Of a DNA stretch of 49,193 bases, positions 7,728 through 15,577 are shown one piece after another (the stretch's first letter is position 1; each line of letters begins with the position of its first letter). Origin of the DNA: Streptomyces shenzhenensis (GTDB lineage Bacteria; Actinomycetota; Actinomycetes; Streptomycetales; Streptomycetaceae); contig NZ_JAJONF010000059.1 in the NCBI RefSeq assembly GCF_021462265.1, positions 1 to 49,193 on the forward strand, given 5' to 3'. A program made the translations under genes and the position numbers. The notes beneath the pieces are model-generated. The model was not told the origin of the DNA. It searched no databases and worked only from the letters and a program-made list of their open reading frames with translations.

Positions 7728-8141
7728 ATGACGAACTCCTCGATCACTCCCGTCGCCTTCGACGAGTCCCTCCGCGCCCTCCTCGATGCCAGGAACTTCG
7801 CCAGCGTGGCCACCCTCGGTCCCGACGGTGCCCCGCACAACTCGGTGGTCTGGATCAAGCGCGAGGGCGACACCGTCCTCTTCTCCTCCACCGACGGCCG
7901 TCAGAAGGTGCGCAACCTCCGCCGTGATCCCCGCGTCAGCCTCACGGTCTTCGACCTGGCGAACCCCTACCACTCGGCCGAGATCCGCGGCACCGCCGAG
8001 ATCCTCCCGGACGCGGACAAGCGGCTCCCGCACGAGCTCTCCCACAAGTACCTCGGCATCGACCCGCCCGCGGAGAAGGACGAGGAGACCCGCCTGATCA
8101 TCAGGGTCGTGCCGCGCAGGGTCGTTGCCTTCTCGGCCTGA
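7728..8141 (+). CDS. PPOX-class, probably F420-dependent oxidoreductase
   Basis: A 137-residue split-barrel flavin/F420-binding protein. The N-terminal segment FASVATLGPDGAPHNSVVW and the following KVRNLRRDPRVSLTVFD and GTAEILPD match the pyridoxamine-phosphate-oxidase-like, F420-dependent family common in actinomycetes. Members reduce small molecules or biliverdin-like substrates; the substrate here is unknown. The ATG at 7728 has no clear ribosome site. A -10-like TAGCCT ends only 6 nt before it, so the mRNA may be leaderless. An ATGC-GCGT-GCAT inverted repeat lies just upstream. Confidence 0.85.
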   Translation: MTNSSITPVAFDESLRALLDARNFASVATLGPDGAPHNSVVWIKREGDTVLFSSTDGRQKVRNLRRDPRVSLTVFDLANPYHSAEIRGTAEILPDADKRLPHELSHKYLGIDPPAEKDEETRLIIRVVPRRVVAFSA

Positions 8142-8164
8142 GGCGCCGCTCGTGGGCGGACGGC

Positions 8165-9292
8165 TCAGAGCCAGCCGTTGCGCCTGAAGCCCCGGTACAG
8201 CACCAGGCACGCCACGGCTATGACGCCGATGACGAGCGGATAGCCGAATCGCCAGTGCAGCTCCGGCATGTGATCGAAGTTCATGCCGTACACGCCGCAC
8301 ACCATCGTCGGCACGGCGATCACCGCGGCCCAGGCCGTGATCTTCCGCATGTCCTCGTTCTGCGCGACCGTCACCTGTGCCAGATGGGCCTGGAGAATGG
8401 AGTTGAGCAACTCGTCGAAGGCTGCGATCTGTTCCTTCGCGCGCATCAGATGGTCGAGCACGTCCCTGAAGTAGGCCTGTATCTCCGGAGCGATCACCCG
8501 TATCGGCCGGGTGGTCAGCTCCTCCATCGGCCTGCCGAGCGGCACCACCGCCCGCTTCAGCTCCAGGAGTTCACGCTTCATCTGGTAGATCCGGCCCGGG
8601 TCGGCCCGCGCGCCGTTCTCCGCGAACACGTCCGCCTCGACCTGGTCGATGTCGCCCTGCACCGCGTCCGTGACGTTCAGGTAGTCGTCGACCACGTGGT
8701 CGGCGATGGCGTGCAGCACCGCCGCCGGCCCCTTGGCGAGCTGGTGCGGCGCGGCCTCCAGCTCCTCGCGCAGCGGCCCCAGCGAGCTGTGCCGGCCGTG
8801 CCGTACCGTGATCACGAAGTCCTCGCCGAGGAACACCATGATCTCGCCGGTGTCGACCACCTCGCTGGTCGCCGTCAGCTTCTCGTGCTCGACGTAGCAG
8901 ACGGTCTTGAACACCGCGAACAGCGTCTCGCCGTACCGCTCCATCTTCGGGCGCTGATGGGCCTCGACCGCGTCCTCCACGGCCAGCGGGTGCAGGTCGA
9001 ACAGTTCGGCGATGCCTGAGAACTCCGTGTCCGTCGGTTCGTGCAGCCCCAGCCAGACGAACCCCTCGCCCTTCTTGCGCACCCGTTCCACGGCGGAGAA
9101 CAGATCACTGCACTCCGGGACCCGTACCCCGTGCTCGTACGTCACGCAGTTGACCACCGAGGAGCCGAGCGGGGACCGCGCGTGATGGTTCAGGTCGACG
9201 CGCGGCAGCCGCCGGGCCAGCCGCGCCACCCTGCGCAGGCCGCCGGACCTGCCCAGCTCCGTGACCTTCCGCAGATTCCCTGCCATCGTCAT
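8165..9292 (-). CDS. corA: CorA family magnesium/cobalt transporter
   Basis: A 375-residue divalent cation channel protein. The long soluble N-terminal domain (LHEPTDTEFSGIAELFDLHP, VEDAVEAHQRPKMERYGETL) leads to the long stalk helix and two C-terminal membrane segments. The CorA signature GMN is at about 336-338 in YGMNFDHMPEL, between the segments ITAWAAVIAVPTMVCGVYG and YPLVIGVIAVACLVLYRGF. The start is the first ATG of ATG-ACG-ATG (9292), with GAGGAG six nt upstream; the second ATG (9286) is possible. The gene is divergent from the methyltransferase. Open reading continuing upstream past the start is shadow sequence. Confidence 0.93.
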   Translation of the reverse strand: MTMAGNLRKVTELGRSGGLRRVARLARRLPRVDLNHHARSPLGSSVVNCVTYEHGVRVPECSDLFSAVERVRKKGEGFVWLGLHEPTDTEFSGIAELFDLHPLAVEDAVEAHQRPKMERYGETLFAVFKTVCYVEHEKLTATSEVVDTGEIMVFLGEDFVITVRHGRHSSLGPLREELEAAPHQLAKGPAAVLHAIADHVVDDYLNVTDAVQGDIDQVEADVFAENGARADPGRIYQMKRELLELKRAVVPLGRPMEELTTRPIRVIAPEIQAYFRDVLDHLMRAKEQIAAFDELLNSILQAHLAQVTVAQNEDMRKITAWAAVIAVPTMVCGVYGMNFDHMPELHWRFGYPLVIGVIAVACLVLYRGFRRNGWL

Positions 9293-9562
9293 CCGGATCT
9301 CCTCGCGTGGATCCACTCGCGCAACGCTTCCCGCCTTGCCCGGCAAAGTCTGCCAGCCCGGTGTGAGACACGGGTAAGCCTGTGGGAACGGCGGGTTCCG
9401 CTTGGTTCCCGCCTGTGGACAACCGGATACCCGGCTCGGACACCCGCCCGCCGACAGCGAGTTGTCCCGGTAACCGGAGTTCCCCGTCTCCGCCGACAGC
9501 ACGCTCGCCGCGGCCGGGCGCCGGCTGCCCCGGACAAGCCGGGCAACTGGGATCATCGCTTC

Positions 9563-10357
9563 ATGACACAGGCCGACGGATATCTCCTCGACAACCGCCA
9601 GAGCGAGGCCGGAGAGCGCTTCGACGCCTTCGCGGACCTCTTCGACCCGACCACCTTCCGCCACCTCGAGGCACTCGGTCTCGGACCGGGCTGGCGCTGC
9701 TGGGAAGTCGGGGCCGGCGGCACCTCCGTGGTGTCCTGGCTGGCCGAGAAGGTCGGGCCGGCCGGTCGGGTCGTCGCCACCGACATAGACACCTCGCTGC
9801 TGGCCGCGGCCGCCCAGGCGCCGGTCGAGATCCGTACCCACGACGTCGGTGCCGAGGAGCCGCCGGGGGAGGGCTTCGACCTGGTGCACGCCCGGCTGGT
9901 CCTGGTCCATGTGCCGGACCGGGACAGGGCGTTGAGCTCCATGGTCAAGGCCCTGCGCCCCGGTGGACGACTGCTGATCGAGGACGCCGACCCTGCACTC
10001 CAGCCCCTCATCTGCCCCTACGAGTACGGCCCCGAGCAGCGGCTCGCCAACCGGCTGCGCCAGGGCTTCCGCAAGCTCCTCGCCGAACGCGGCGCCGACC
10101 TCTCGTACGGCCGCAAGCTCCCCCGGCTGCTCCGTGAGGCCGGGCTGCACCAGGTGGAGGCCGACGCCTGCTTCCCCGTCGCCTCGCCCGCCTGCACCGC
10201 CCTGGAGACCGCCACGGTCCGGCAGATCCGCGACCGGCTCGTCACGGCCGGTCTGGCCACCGACGAGGACATCGACCAGCACCTGGCCAATGTCGCGACG
10301 GGCAGCATGGACCTCGCCACCGCCCCGATGATCTCCGCATGGGGCCGCAAGCCGTAG
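9563..10357 (+). CDS. SAM-dependent class I methyltransferase
   Basis: A 264-residue methyltransferase. Motif I is CWEVGAGGTSVVSWLAEKVG (about 49-68), followed by the acidic ribose-binding residue in VVATDID. Motif II/post-II is GFDLVHARLVLVHVPDRDRA, and LRPGGRLLIED is the usual next element. The C-terminal half (YGPEQRLANRLRQGFRKLLA onward) likely binds the acceptor, which is unknown. The ATG at 9563 lacks a clear ribosome site. The 270-nt gap before it is shared with corA and contains several short GC-rich hairpins but no gene. Confidence 0.88.
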   Translation: MTQADGYLLDNRQSEAGERFDAFADLFDPTTFRHLEALGLGPGWRCWEVGAGGTSVVSWLAEKVGPAGRVVATDIDTSLLAAAAQAPVEIRTHDVGAEEPPGEGFDLVHARLVLVHVPDRDRALSSMVKALRPGGRLLIEDADPALQPLICPYEYGPEQRLANRLRQGFRKLLAERGADLSYGRKLPRLLREAGLHQVEADACFPVASPACTALETATVRQIRDRLVTAGLATDEDIDQHLANVATGSMDLATAPMISAWGRKP

Positions 10358-10417
10358 CCGGCCGCTTCCGGGCGCCGCGCCGTGGCCGGCCGCGCCGTTC
10401 CGTGGCCGATGCAGTGG

Positions 10418-11386
10418 TCACTCGCGGGCGGGCGGTCTCGCGCCCACGCGTTCCACCGCCCGGGCGCCCGCCCGGCAGCCCCGCTCCGCCGCCTGCCGCG
10501 CATCCGCGCCGGCGACCAGCGCGGCGAGGAACGCCCCGGTGAAGGCGTCACCGGCGCCCGTGGTGTCCCGGGGCGTGGCCGGTGCGGCCGGGATACGCGC
10601 GAGGACCTCGCCCGACCGTGCCACCAGCGCACCGTCCGCCCCCGCCTTGGCCACCACCAGCGGCACCTGGCGGCTCAGCTTGGCCGCGGCGTCCGCCGGA
10701 TCGGGCAGCCCCGTCAGCAGACAGGCCTCGTCCCGGCTCGGCAGCAGGACGTCCACCCCCTCGACGAACTTCAGGAAGCGGTCCACGCCCAGCGCCACGA
10801 GGAACCCGGCCGACGCCGGGTCAAGGCTCACCGGCACGCCACGCGCGCGTGCCGCCGAAAGGGCCACCGCCACCAGCGCCCGGCTTGGTTCGGAGAACAG
10901 CAGATAACCGGAGAGATGCAGCCGGGCCACTCCGTCGAGCAGCGTGTCCGACCAGTCGGCGGGTTCCAGCCGCAAGGAGGCCCCGCTGTCCGTGAGAAAG
11001 GTGCGTTCGGCCGAGGCACCATGGTCGACCAGGCAGATCACCGTTCCCGTCGCCGCCTCCGGGTCCACCACGAGCCGGGGCCGCACCCCGGCGGCGACCA
11101 GTTCCCGCTCGTGCCACCGTGCCACGTCCGCGCCCACCCGCCCCAGCAGCCGTACGTCCGCACAGCCTGTGTGGGCGGCCCAGCTGGCCACATTGGCGCC
11201 CGCCCCGCCGGGCAGCGTCCGGATTCCGGCGGCCGTGTCGGTGCCGGCCGCGAGCGGCCCCCGGTACCGCGCGACGACATCGGTGACGACGTCCCCGACG
11301 ACCAGCAGCGCCCCGCCTCCGCCCGGCGCCCGGTCGCCGCGAGGCGTCACCTCGCCGCCCGGTGCCGCCTCCCGCCCGGTCGTCAC
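10418..11386 (-). CDS. psuK: PfkB family carbohydrate kinase, probable pseudouridine kinase
   Basis: A 322-residue ribokinase-type sugar/nucleoside kinase. The N-terminal PfkB signature LPGGAGANVASWAAHTG and the C-terminal DTTGAGDAFTGAFLAALV, containing the catalytic Asp and the anion hole, are intact. The start is a GTG at 11386 that overlaps the stop of psuG as GTGA, so translation is coupled. An in-frame GTG about 13 codons later is possible. Its pairing with psuG indicates phosphorylation of pseudouridine to pseudouridine 5'-phosphate, which PsuG then cleaves. By sequence alone a ribokinase or adenosine kinase role cannot be excluded. Confidence 0.85.
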   Translation of the reverse strand: MTTGREAAPGGEVTPRGDRAPGGGGALLVVGDVVTDVVARYRGPLAAGTDTAAGIRTLPGGAGANVASWAAHTGCADVRLLGRVGADVARWHERELVAAGVRPRLVVDPEAATGTVICLVDHGASAERTFLTDSGASLRLEPADWSDTLLDGVARLHLSGYLLFSEPSRALVAVALSAARARGVPVSLDPASAGFLVALGVDRFLKFVEGVDVLLPSRDEACLLTGLPDPADAAAKLSRQVPLVVAKAGADGALVARSGEVLARIPAAPATPRDTTGAGDAFTGAFLAALVAGADARQAAERGCRAGARAVERVGARPPARE

Positions 11387-12291
11387 CCCCTGGCCCACGC
11401 CGAGGCGATCCGCGCCGCCAGCCGGACGTTGCCGCGTACGGCTGCGAGGTTGGCCTCCAGCGAGGCGCCGTCCGTGTGCCGGACCAGATAGCCGAGCAGG
11501 AACGGTGTGACCGCCTGACCGGTGATCCCTTCCGCGTGGCACGCGTGCAGCGCGTCGGCGAGCACGCGCGCGTGCAGCACGGGGTCGAGCTGCTCCGCCT
11601 CCGGGACGGGGTTGGCGACGATCAGCGCCGTGTCCGACGCGTCGAGCGCGTCCTGCGCCCGCATGACGTCCGCGACCTGTTCCGGGGTCTGAAGCGTCCA
11701 GTCGACCGGATGCCCGGAGTCGGACAGGTAGAAGCCGGGGAAGCGGTCCGTACCGTATCCGGCTACGGCCACCCCCAGGGTCTCCAGCCGCTGGAGGGTC
11801 GCCGGCACGTCCAGGATCGACTTCACGCCCGCGCACACCACCGTGATCCGGGTGCGGGCCAGCAGGCCCAGGTCGGCGGACTCGTCCTGGGTCACCGTCC
11901 ACTCCCGGTGCACGCCGCCCAGACCGCCCGTCGCGAACACCCGGAGGCCGGCCAGCGCGGCCAGCTGCGCCGTCGCGGACACGGTGGTCGCCCCGCTCGC
12001 CCCCGCCGCCACGGCGAGCGGCAGATCGCGGTGGCCCAGCTTGCGGATTCCCTCCTCGTTCGCGACCCGCTCCAACTGGTCCTTGTCCAGGCCGACATGA
12101 GGCCGCCCGTCCAGCACGGCGATGGTCGCGGGCACCGCGCCCGCACGCCGTACCGTGTCCTCCAGCTCCAGTGCCACCTGGAGGTTGCGCGGGCGCGGCA
12201 GCCCGTGCGCGATGATCGTGGACTCCAGGGCGACCACCGCGCGGCCCGCGTCGAGCGCCTCCCTGACCTCTTCCGACACCACCAGCACCAC
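11383..12291 (-). CDS. psuG: Pseudouridine-5'-phosphate glycosidase
   Basis: A 302-residue protein that splits pseudouridine 5'-phosphate into uracil and ribose 5-phosphate. Family signatures are visible: ALESTIIAHGLPRPRN near the N-terminus (catalytic Glu23), GGLGGVHRE, VVCAGVKSILD (catalytic Lys) and the C-terminal NPVPEAEQ and TPFLLGYL segments. The length matches the family. The GTG at 12291 has AGGAGGCAGGC upstream. The gene is followed without a gap by the PfkB kinase, giving a two-gene pseudouridine salvage operon. No transporter for pseudouridine is adjacent. Confidence 0.93.
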   Translation of the reverse strand: MVLVVSEEVREALDAGRAVVALESTIIAHGLPRPRNLQVALELEDTVRRAGAVPATIAVLDGRPHVGLDKDQLERVANEEGIRKLGHRDLPLAVAAGASGATTVSATAQLAALAGLRVFATGGLGGVHREWTVTQDESADLGLLARTRITVVCAGVKSILDVPATLQRLETLGVAVAGYGTDRFPGFYLSDSGHPVDWTLQTPEQVADVMRAQDALDASDTALIVANPVPEAEQLDPVLHARVLADALHACHAEGITGQAVTPFLLGYLVRHTDGASLEANLAAVRGNVRLAARIASAWARG

Positions 12292-12388
12292 GCCTGCCTC
12301 CTGTCCGTCGGTCTTCCCTCATCTCTGGCGGGGGCCACCCCCGGATAAACGTTTGCGGCCTGTGGGGGACGCCACCAGGCTGGGCGGC

Positions 12389-12817
12389 ATGACGCATCAC
12401 ACGGCACGTCTGGACCATGTCGTCCTCTGGGTGTCCGACCCGGCCGCCGCGGCCGGCTTCTACGAGCGGATGCTCGGCCTGGAGCCGCTGCGGGTGTCCG
12501 AGTTCACCGCGGGAGCGGTGCCCTTTCCCTCCGTACGCGTCAACGAAGAGTCCATCATCGACCTCGCGCCGCTCACCCTGGCCGAGCGCATGCCCGCGCT
12601 ACCCGGCGCCGCCGACAGCGCGGGCCACCCCGTGAACCACGTCTGTCTGTCCCTGCCGTCCGACGCCTTCGACGCCCTGCGCGCCCGCCTCGCCGAGCAC
12701 GCCGTCCCCATGACCGACATCGGACACGACTCCTTCGGCGCCCGCGGCCCGGCTCCGCGCAACTTCTACTTCCGGGACCCCGACGGAAACGTCGTGGAGG
12801 TACGGCACTACGGCTGA
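12389..12817 (+). CDS. VOC family (glyoxalase/bleomycin resistance/dioxygenase-like) protein
   Basis: A 142-residue single vicinal-oxygen-chelate domain. The start LDHVVLWVSDPAAAAGFYER supplies the first metal His. HPVNHVCLSLPSDAFDALRA and FYFRDPDGNVVEVRHYG supply the other typical ligands, including the last Glu. The function could be isomerase, dioxygenase or resistance protein, and the substrate is unknown. The ATG at 12389 has little ribosome-site sequence; a -10-like CAGGCT ends 6-7 nt upstream, so a leaderless start is possible. The gene is divergent from psuG. Confidence 0.87.
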   Translation: MTHHTARLDHVVLWVSDPAAAAGFYERMLGLEPLRVSEFTAGAVPFPSVRVNEESIIDLAPLTLAERMPALPGAADSAGHPVNHVCLSLPSDAFDALRARLAEHAVPMTDIGHDSFGARGPAPRNFYFRDPDGNVVEVRHYG

Positions 12818-12826
12818 CACCCCGGC

Positions 12827-12876
12827 GGGGCGCCGCACGACCAGGGCTGACCGCGCCGACGGGGCGCCGCACGACC
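12827..12876. repeat. Pair of 16-bp direct repeats
   Basis: The sequence GGGGCGCCGCACGACC occurs at 12827-12842 and again, identical, at 12861-12876. Both lie in the short space between the convergent VOC and ogt genes. Each contains the palindrome GGCGCC. Their function is unknown; they may contribute to a bidirectional terminator. Confidence 0.5.
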
Positions 12877-12893
12877 GCGGCTCGGGCCGCGTC

Positions 12894-13448
12894 TCAGAAC
12901 AGCGGCTCTGGCAGCACACCCTCCAGGGCGAGCAGTCTTCGCTTGGTCTCCAGACCGCCCCCGAACCCGCCGATCCCGCCGTCGCTCTCCACCACCCGGT
13001 GACACGGCACGACGACCGGCAGCGGGTTGGCTCCCATCGCCGCGCCCACCGCCTGCGCCCCGCCGGGCTGCCCGACCCGCCTCGCCAGATCGCCGTATCC
13101 GACCACCGTGCCGTACGGGACACCGGCGGCCAGTTCGCGCAGCACCTGCCGGTTGAAGCCCGAGATCAGCGACCAGTCCAGCGGCAGGTCGAAGTCCTGC
13201 CGTCGGCCCGCGAAGTACGCGTCCAGCTGGGACACGGCCTCGGCCAGCAGCGGGTCCGCGGGATCCTCGACGGGCTCGGTGCCCAGCCGGGCCGCCAGCC
13301 GCTCCAGGGTCCGCTCCCGTATCGCGTCGGTGGCGTGGAACACCACATTGACCAGCCCGCTGCCGGTCGCCGCGAGCAGCAGCGGACCGATGCCGGTGCC
13401 CACGACGGCCCACACCACCCGCTGCCCGTACTGCCCTTCGCTGTCCAT
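12894..13448 (-). CDS. ogt: Methylated-DNA-protein-cysteine S-methyltransferase
   Basis: A 184-residue suicide repair protein that removes alkyl groups from O6-alkylguanine. The active-site motif is PLPVVVPCHRVV with the acceptor Cys149. The helix-turn-helix arginine-finger region is VPYGTVVGYGDLARRVG. The final FGGGLETKRRLLALEG is also typical. The ATG at 13448 sits exactly 7 nt after a -10 box, so the message is probably leaderless. Upstream is a clear RecA-NDp/PafBC motif (13456-13478), predicting induction by DNA damage. Confidence 0.94.
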   Translation of the reverse strand: MDSEGQYGQRVVWAVVGTGIGPLLLAATGSGLVNVVFHATDAIRERTLERLAARLGTEPVEDPADPLLAEAVSQLDAYFAGRRQDFDLPLDWSLISGFNRQVLRELAAGVPYGTVVGYGDLARRVGQPGGAQAVGAAMGANPLPVVVPCHRVVESDGGIGGFGGGLETKRRLLALEGVLPEPLF

Positions 13449-13455
13449 GCGTCCC

Positions 13456-13478
13456 ACCGTACGGCCCGCCACTGACAA
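13456..13478 (-). promoter_or_regulatory. RecA-NDp/PafBC-type damage promoter of ogt
   Basis: On the minus strand TTGTCAGTG, 8 nt, then TACGGT fits the published actinobacterial pattern TGTCRGTG-N8-TANNNT at every fixed position. The -10 box is followed by 7 nt and the ATG of ogt. Confidence 0.82.
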
Positions 13479-13481
13479 TGC

Positions 13482-13517
13482 CCCCGGCCCCGGCCCCGGC
13501 CCCGGCCCCGGCCCCGG
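13482..13517. repeat. (CCCCGG)6 hexanucleotide tandem repeat
   Basis: Six perfect head-to-tail copies of CCCCGG lie between the glycerophosphodiesterase stop and the ogt damage promoter, 3 bp upstream of the TTGTCAGTG box as read toward ogt. Such repeats can vary in copy number by slippage. Confidence 0.9.
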
Positions 13518-13523
13518 TCCAGG

Positions 13524-14393
13524 TCAGCTCGCGCGCAGCGCGGCGCGCACCACGTCCGGCTTGTTGGTGATGATCCCGTCGACGCCGTAGCCGACGGCCT
13601 TCCAGGTGGTGACCGCGTCGTCCACCGTCCAGGTGAAGACGCGCAGTGGCCTGCCGTGCGGTCCGTCGAGCGAGTGCACGGTGTTCACATAGCCGGCGGA
13701 GATCGAGTTCACCGAGGGGTTGACCAGGTCGGTGAAACCCGCGTACCGGTGCAGGGACGCCACGGACGGTGTGCCGAGGTAGCCGGTCGTCACAGCGGGC
13801 CGGAGACCGTGCACGACACGCAGGCTGTCCGCGCTGAAGCTCTGCACGACGAGCCGGTCCAGGTGCCGGCGGTCCAGCCACCCCTCGTCGCCCAGCAGCC
13901 CGAGGATCTGCCGCTCGATGCCGGGATACAGCTCCGGGTTCTTGATCTCCAGAAGCAGCTTCTCGTGGTTGTGCTCGACCCGGCGCAGGTACTGCGGCAG
14001 CGTCGGCACGCGCGTGCCGGTGTAGGAGCGGGAGAACCAGCTGCCCGCGTCCAGCCGGGCGATCTCGGCCGCGGTGAAGTCCTTCACCTTCCAGGGCGCC
14101 CGGCCGGGGAAGACCTGTTCGGCGTCGGTGGTGCGCCGAAGGCTGTCGTCGTGGATGACGACGAGCCGGCCGTCCTTGGTGCGCTGGACATCGTTCTCGA
14201 CCCAGGTGAAGCCCAGCGCGGCCGCCCTGTCGATGGCGGCCAGCGTGTTCTCCGGGGCGTAGGCGGAGGCGCCCCGGTGCGCGAGCACGGTGGGCTCGGC
14301 GGCGTCACCGGCCCGGGCGGCGGGGACAGGGCTCAGCAGGGCGGCCGTTCCCAGCAGCGCGGTGGCCGTGGCGGCGACTGCGCGCGCGTGCAT
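13524..14393 (-). CDS. glpQ: Secreted glycerophosphodiester phosphodiesterase
   Basis: A 289-residue exported enzyme that hydrolyses deacylated phospholipids to glycerol 3-phosphate and an alcohol. The N-terminal signal peptide has a basic start (MHAR), a hydrophobic core (about 5-22) and a likely cleavage after ARA (about 28). The catalytic GDPD motifs are complete: LAHRGASAYAPENTLAAI (general acid/base His and Arg), WVENDVQRTKDG (metal Glu/Asp), LVVIHDDSLRRTT (second His) and LLEIKNPE. The C-terminal GYGVDGIITNKPD is also conserved. The ATG at 14393 has TGAGGAC upstream. The gene is transcribed alone and likely serves phosphate or glycerol scavenging. Confidence 0.93.
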   Translation of the reverse strand: MHARAVAATATALLGTAALLSPVPAARAGDAAEPTVLAHRGASAYAPENTLAAIDRAAALGFTWVENDVQRTKDGRLVVIHDDSLRRTTDAEQVFPGRAPWKVKDFTAAEIARLDAGSWFSRSYTGTRVPTLPQYLRRVEHNHEKLLLEIKNPELYPGIERQILGLLGDEGWLDRRHLDRLVVQSFSADSLRVVHGLRPAVTTGYLGTPSVASLHRYAGFTDLVNPSVNSISAGYVNTVHSLDGPHGRPLRVFTWTVDDAVTTWKAVGYGVDGIITNKPDVVRAALRAS

Positions 14394-14508
14394 GCGTAGT
14401 CCTCACGTCGAGCGAATACGGACAGCACCAGAGTGACAGCAGTCAGTCAACAGCGGTCGGGTACGGAACGGCCACAGATTGAATGGAGTTGCCCAAGCCC
14501 GCTCACTG

Positions 14509-14528
14509 TTGCCGCACAACTGCGGCAA
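14509..14528. promoter_or_regulatory. Perfect 8-bp inverted repeat between glpQ and the MHYT gene
   Basis: TTGCCGCA-CAAC-TGCGGCAA is a perfect inverted repeat in the 277-nt divergent space. It is placed about 27 bp upstream of a candidate promoter for the MHYT gene, so it may be an operator. It also could form a short hairpin. Confidence 0.45.
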
Positions 14529-14554
14529 GGGCGTGTTTCTTTGCCGGAAAATCG

Positions 14555-14583
14555 TTCGACCATTCCGGTGCGGGTCATACTCT
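14555..14583 (+). promoter_or_regulatory. Candidate promoter of the MHYT gene
   Basis: TTCGAC (14555-14560) and TACTCT (14578-14583) are 17 bp apart, a fair HrdB-type match. A CCGGAA/TTCCGG inverted repeat (14544-14568) brackets the -35 box. The predicted 5' leader is about 80 nt. Confidence 0.4.
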
Positions 14584-14670
14584 CTGCGTCGACCCTGACC
14601 GCTCGGGCGGTCCTGGGGCGGGGGCGCATGGCACATATTCCGGGTCGCAAAGGGTGAAGGGCAGCCGCGC

Positions 14671-15537
14671 ATGCAGGGCACGGTCGACGGATTCAGCTAT
14701 GGGGTCGTCACCCCGCTGGTGGCCTATGTGATGGCCTGCCTCGGTGGCGCCCTGGGGCTGCGCTGCACGACCCGGGCGATGCTGGTGGCCCACTCCTGGC
14801 GGCCCGCCTGGCTCGCCCTGGGCTCGGCGGCGATCGGCTCCGGCATATGGACCATGCACTTCGTCGCCATGATGGGGTTCAGCGTCAAGGAGACGCCGAT
14901 CCACTACGACAAACCGATCACCTATGCGAGCCTCGGCCTCGCCATCGTCATGGTGAGCGTCGGGATCTTCATAGTCGGCTACCGAGGCGCCACCGGGACC
15001 GCGCTCTTCACGGGCGGCACCGTCACCGGTCTGGGCATCGCCTCCATGCACTACCTCGGCATGGCCGGCCTGCGCCTCAACGGAAGCCTGACGTACGACA
15101 CGCCCACGGTGGCCGCGTCCGTGGTGATAGGGGTCGTGGCCGCCACCTCGGCCCTGTGGGCGGCCGGACAGGTCCGCGGCTTCCTGTGGAGCGTCGGCGC
15201 GAGCCTCGTCATGGGACTCGCCGTCAGCGGCATGCACTACACCGGCATGGCCGCCCTCTCCGTCCACCTCCACAGCGCCGGCGTGACGACGCCGGGCGAC
15301 TCACCGGCCTCGCTGCTCGCCCCCATGCTGATCGGCCCGCTGGCCTTCCTCTGCATCGCCGCCGCCGTCGTGATCTTCGACCCGCTGATGGTCATGGGCA
15401 AGCCCGGCCGGCTCCGCGTGGAGCACAAGCCGGGCGTCCCGGCCGACGAGGTCACCCACCACCCGAGCCGCCGCCCGTCCCTGCGCGTCGGCCGCCAGCA
15501 GAGCCACCACGCCTCGCGAACCCCGCAGAACCGCTGA
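14671..15537 (+). CDS. MHYT domain membrane sensor protein
   Basis: A 288-residue protein with seven predicted membrane segments followed by a basic hydrophilic tail (about 250-288). The three MHYT motifs are present and regularly spaced: WTMHFVAMMGF (about 64), SMHYLGMAGL (about 126) and GMHYTGMAAL (about 190). The MHYT domain is proposed to bind copper and sense a diatomic gas. In many bacteria it is fused to GGDEF/EAL domains; here no signalling domain follows, so it must act through a partner or as a stand-alone membrane protein. The ATG at 14671 is a weakly supported start. Confidence 0.9.
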   Translation: MQGTVDGFSYGVVTPLVAYVMACLGGALGLRCTTRAMLVAHSWRPAWLALGSAAIGSGIWTMHFVAMMGFSVKETPIHYDKPITYASLGLAIVMVSVGIFIVGYRGATGTALFTGGTVTGLGIASMHYLGMAGLRLNGSLTYDTPTVAASVVIGVVAATSALWAAGQVRGFLWSVGASLVMGLAVSGMHYTGMAALSVHLHSAGVTTPGDSPASLLAPMLIGPLAFLCIAAAVVIFDPLMVMGKPGRLRVEHKPGVPADEVTHHPSRRPSLRVGRQQSHHASRTPQNR

Positions 15538-15547
15538 TCAGAACCGG

Positions 15548-15570
15548 TTGTCAGTGCGGGGTCGTACGGT
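15548..15570 (+). promoter_or_regulatory. RecA-NDp/PafBC-type damage promoter of uvrB
   Basis: TTGTCAGTG (15548-15556), 8 nt, TACGGT (15565-15570). All fixed positions of the TGTCRGTG-N8-TANNNT motif match. The uvrB ATG starts 7 nt later, so the transcript is probably leaderless. The motif overlaps a small AACCGGTT palindrome. Confidence 0.85.
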
Positions 15571-15577
15571 GGAACCC

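Noticed and set aside
9293..10282. Minus-strand open frame extending CorA upstream to 705 residues
   Set aside because: The extra part is antisense to the methyltransferase and has no CorA similarity. A good ribosome site stands before ATG 9292.
13482..13517. GC-rich hexamer array as a telomere or origin element
   Set aside because: It is only 36 bp, inside a core housekeeping region, with no palindromes of the Streptomyces telomere type or DnaA boxes.
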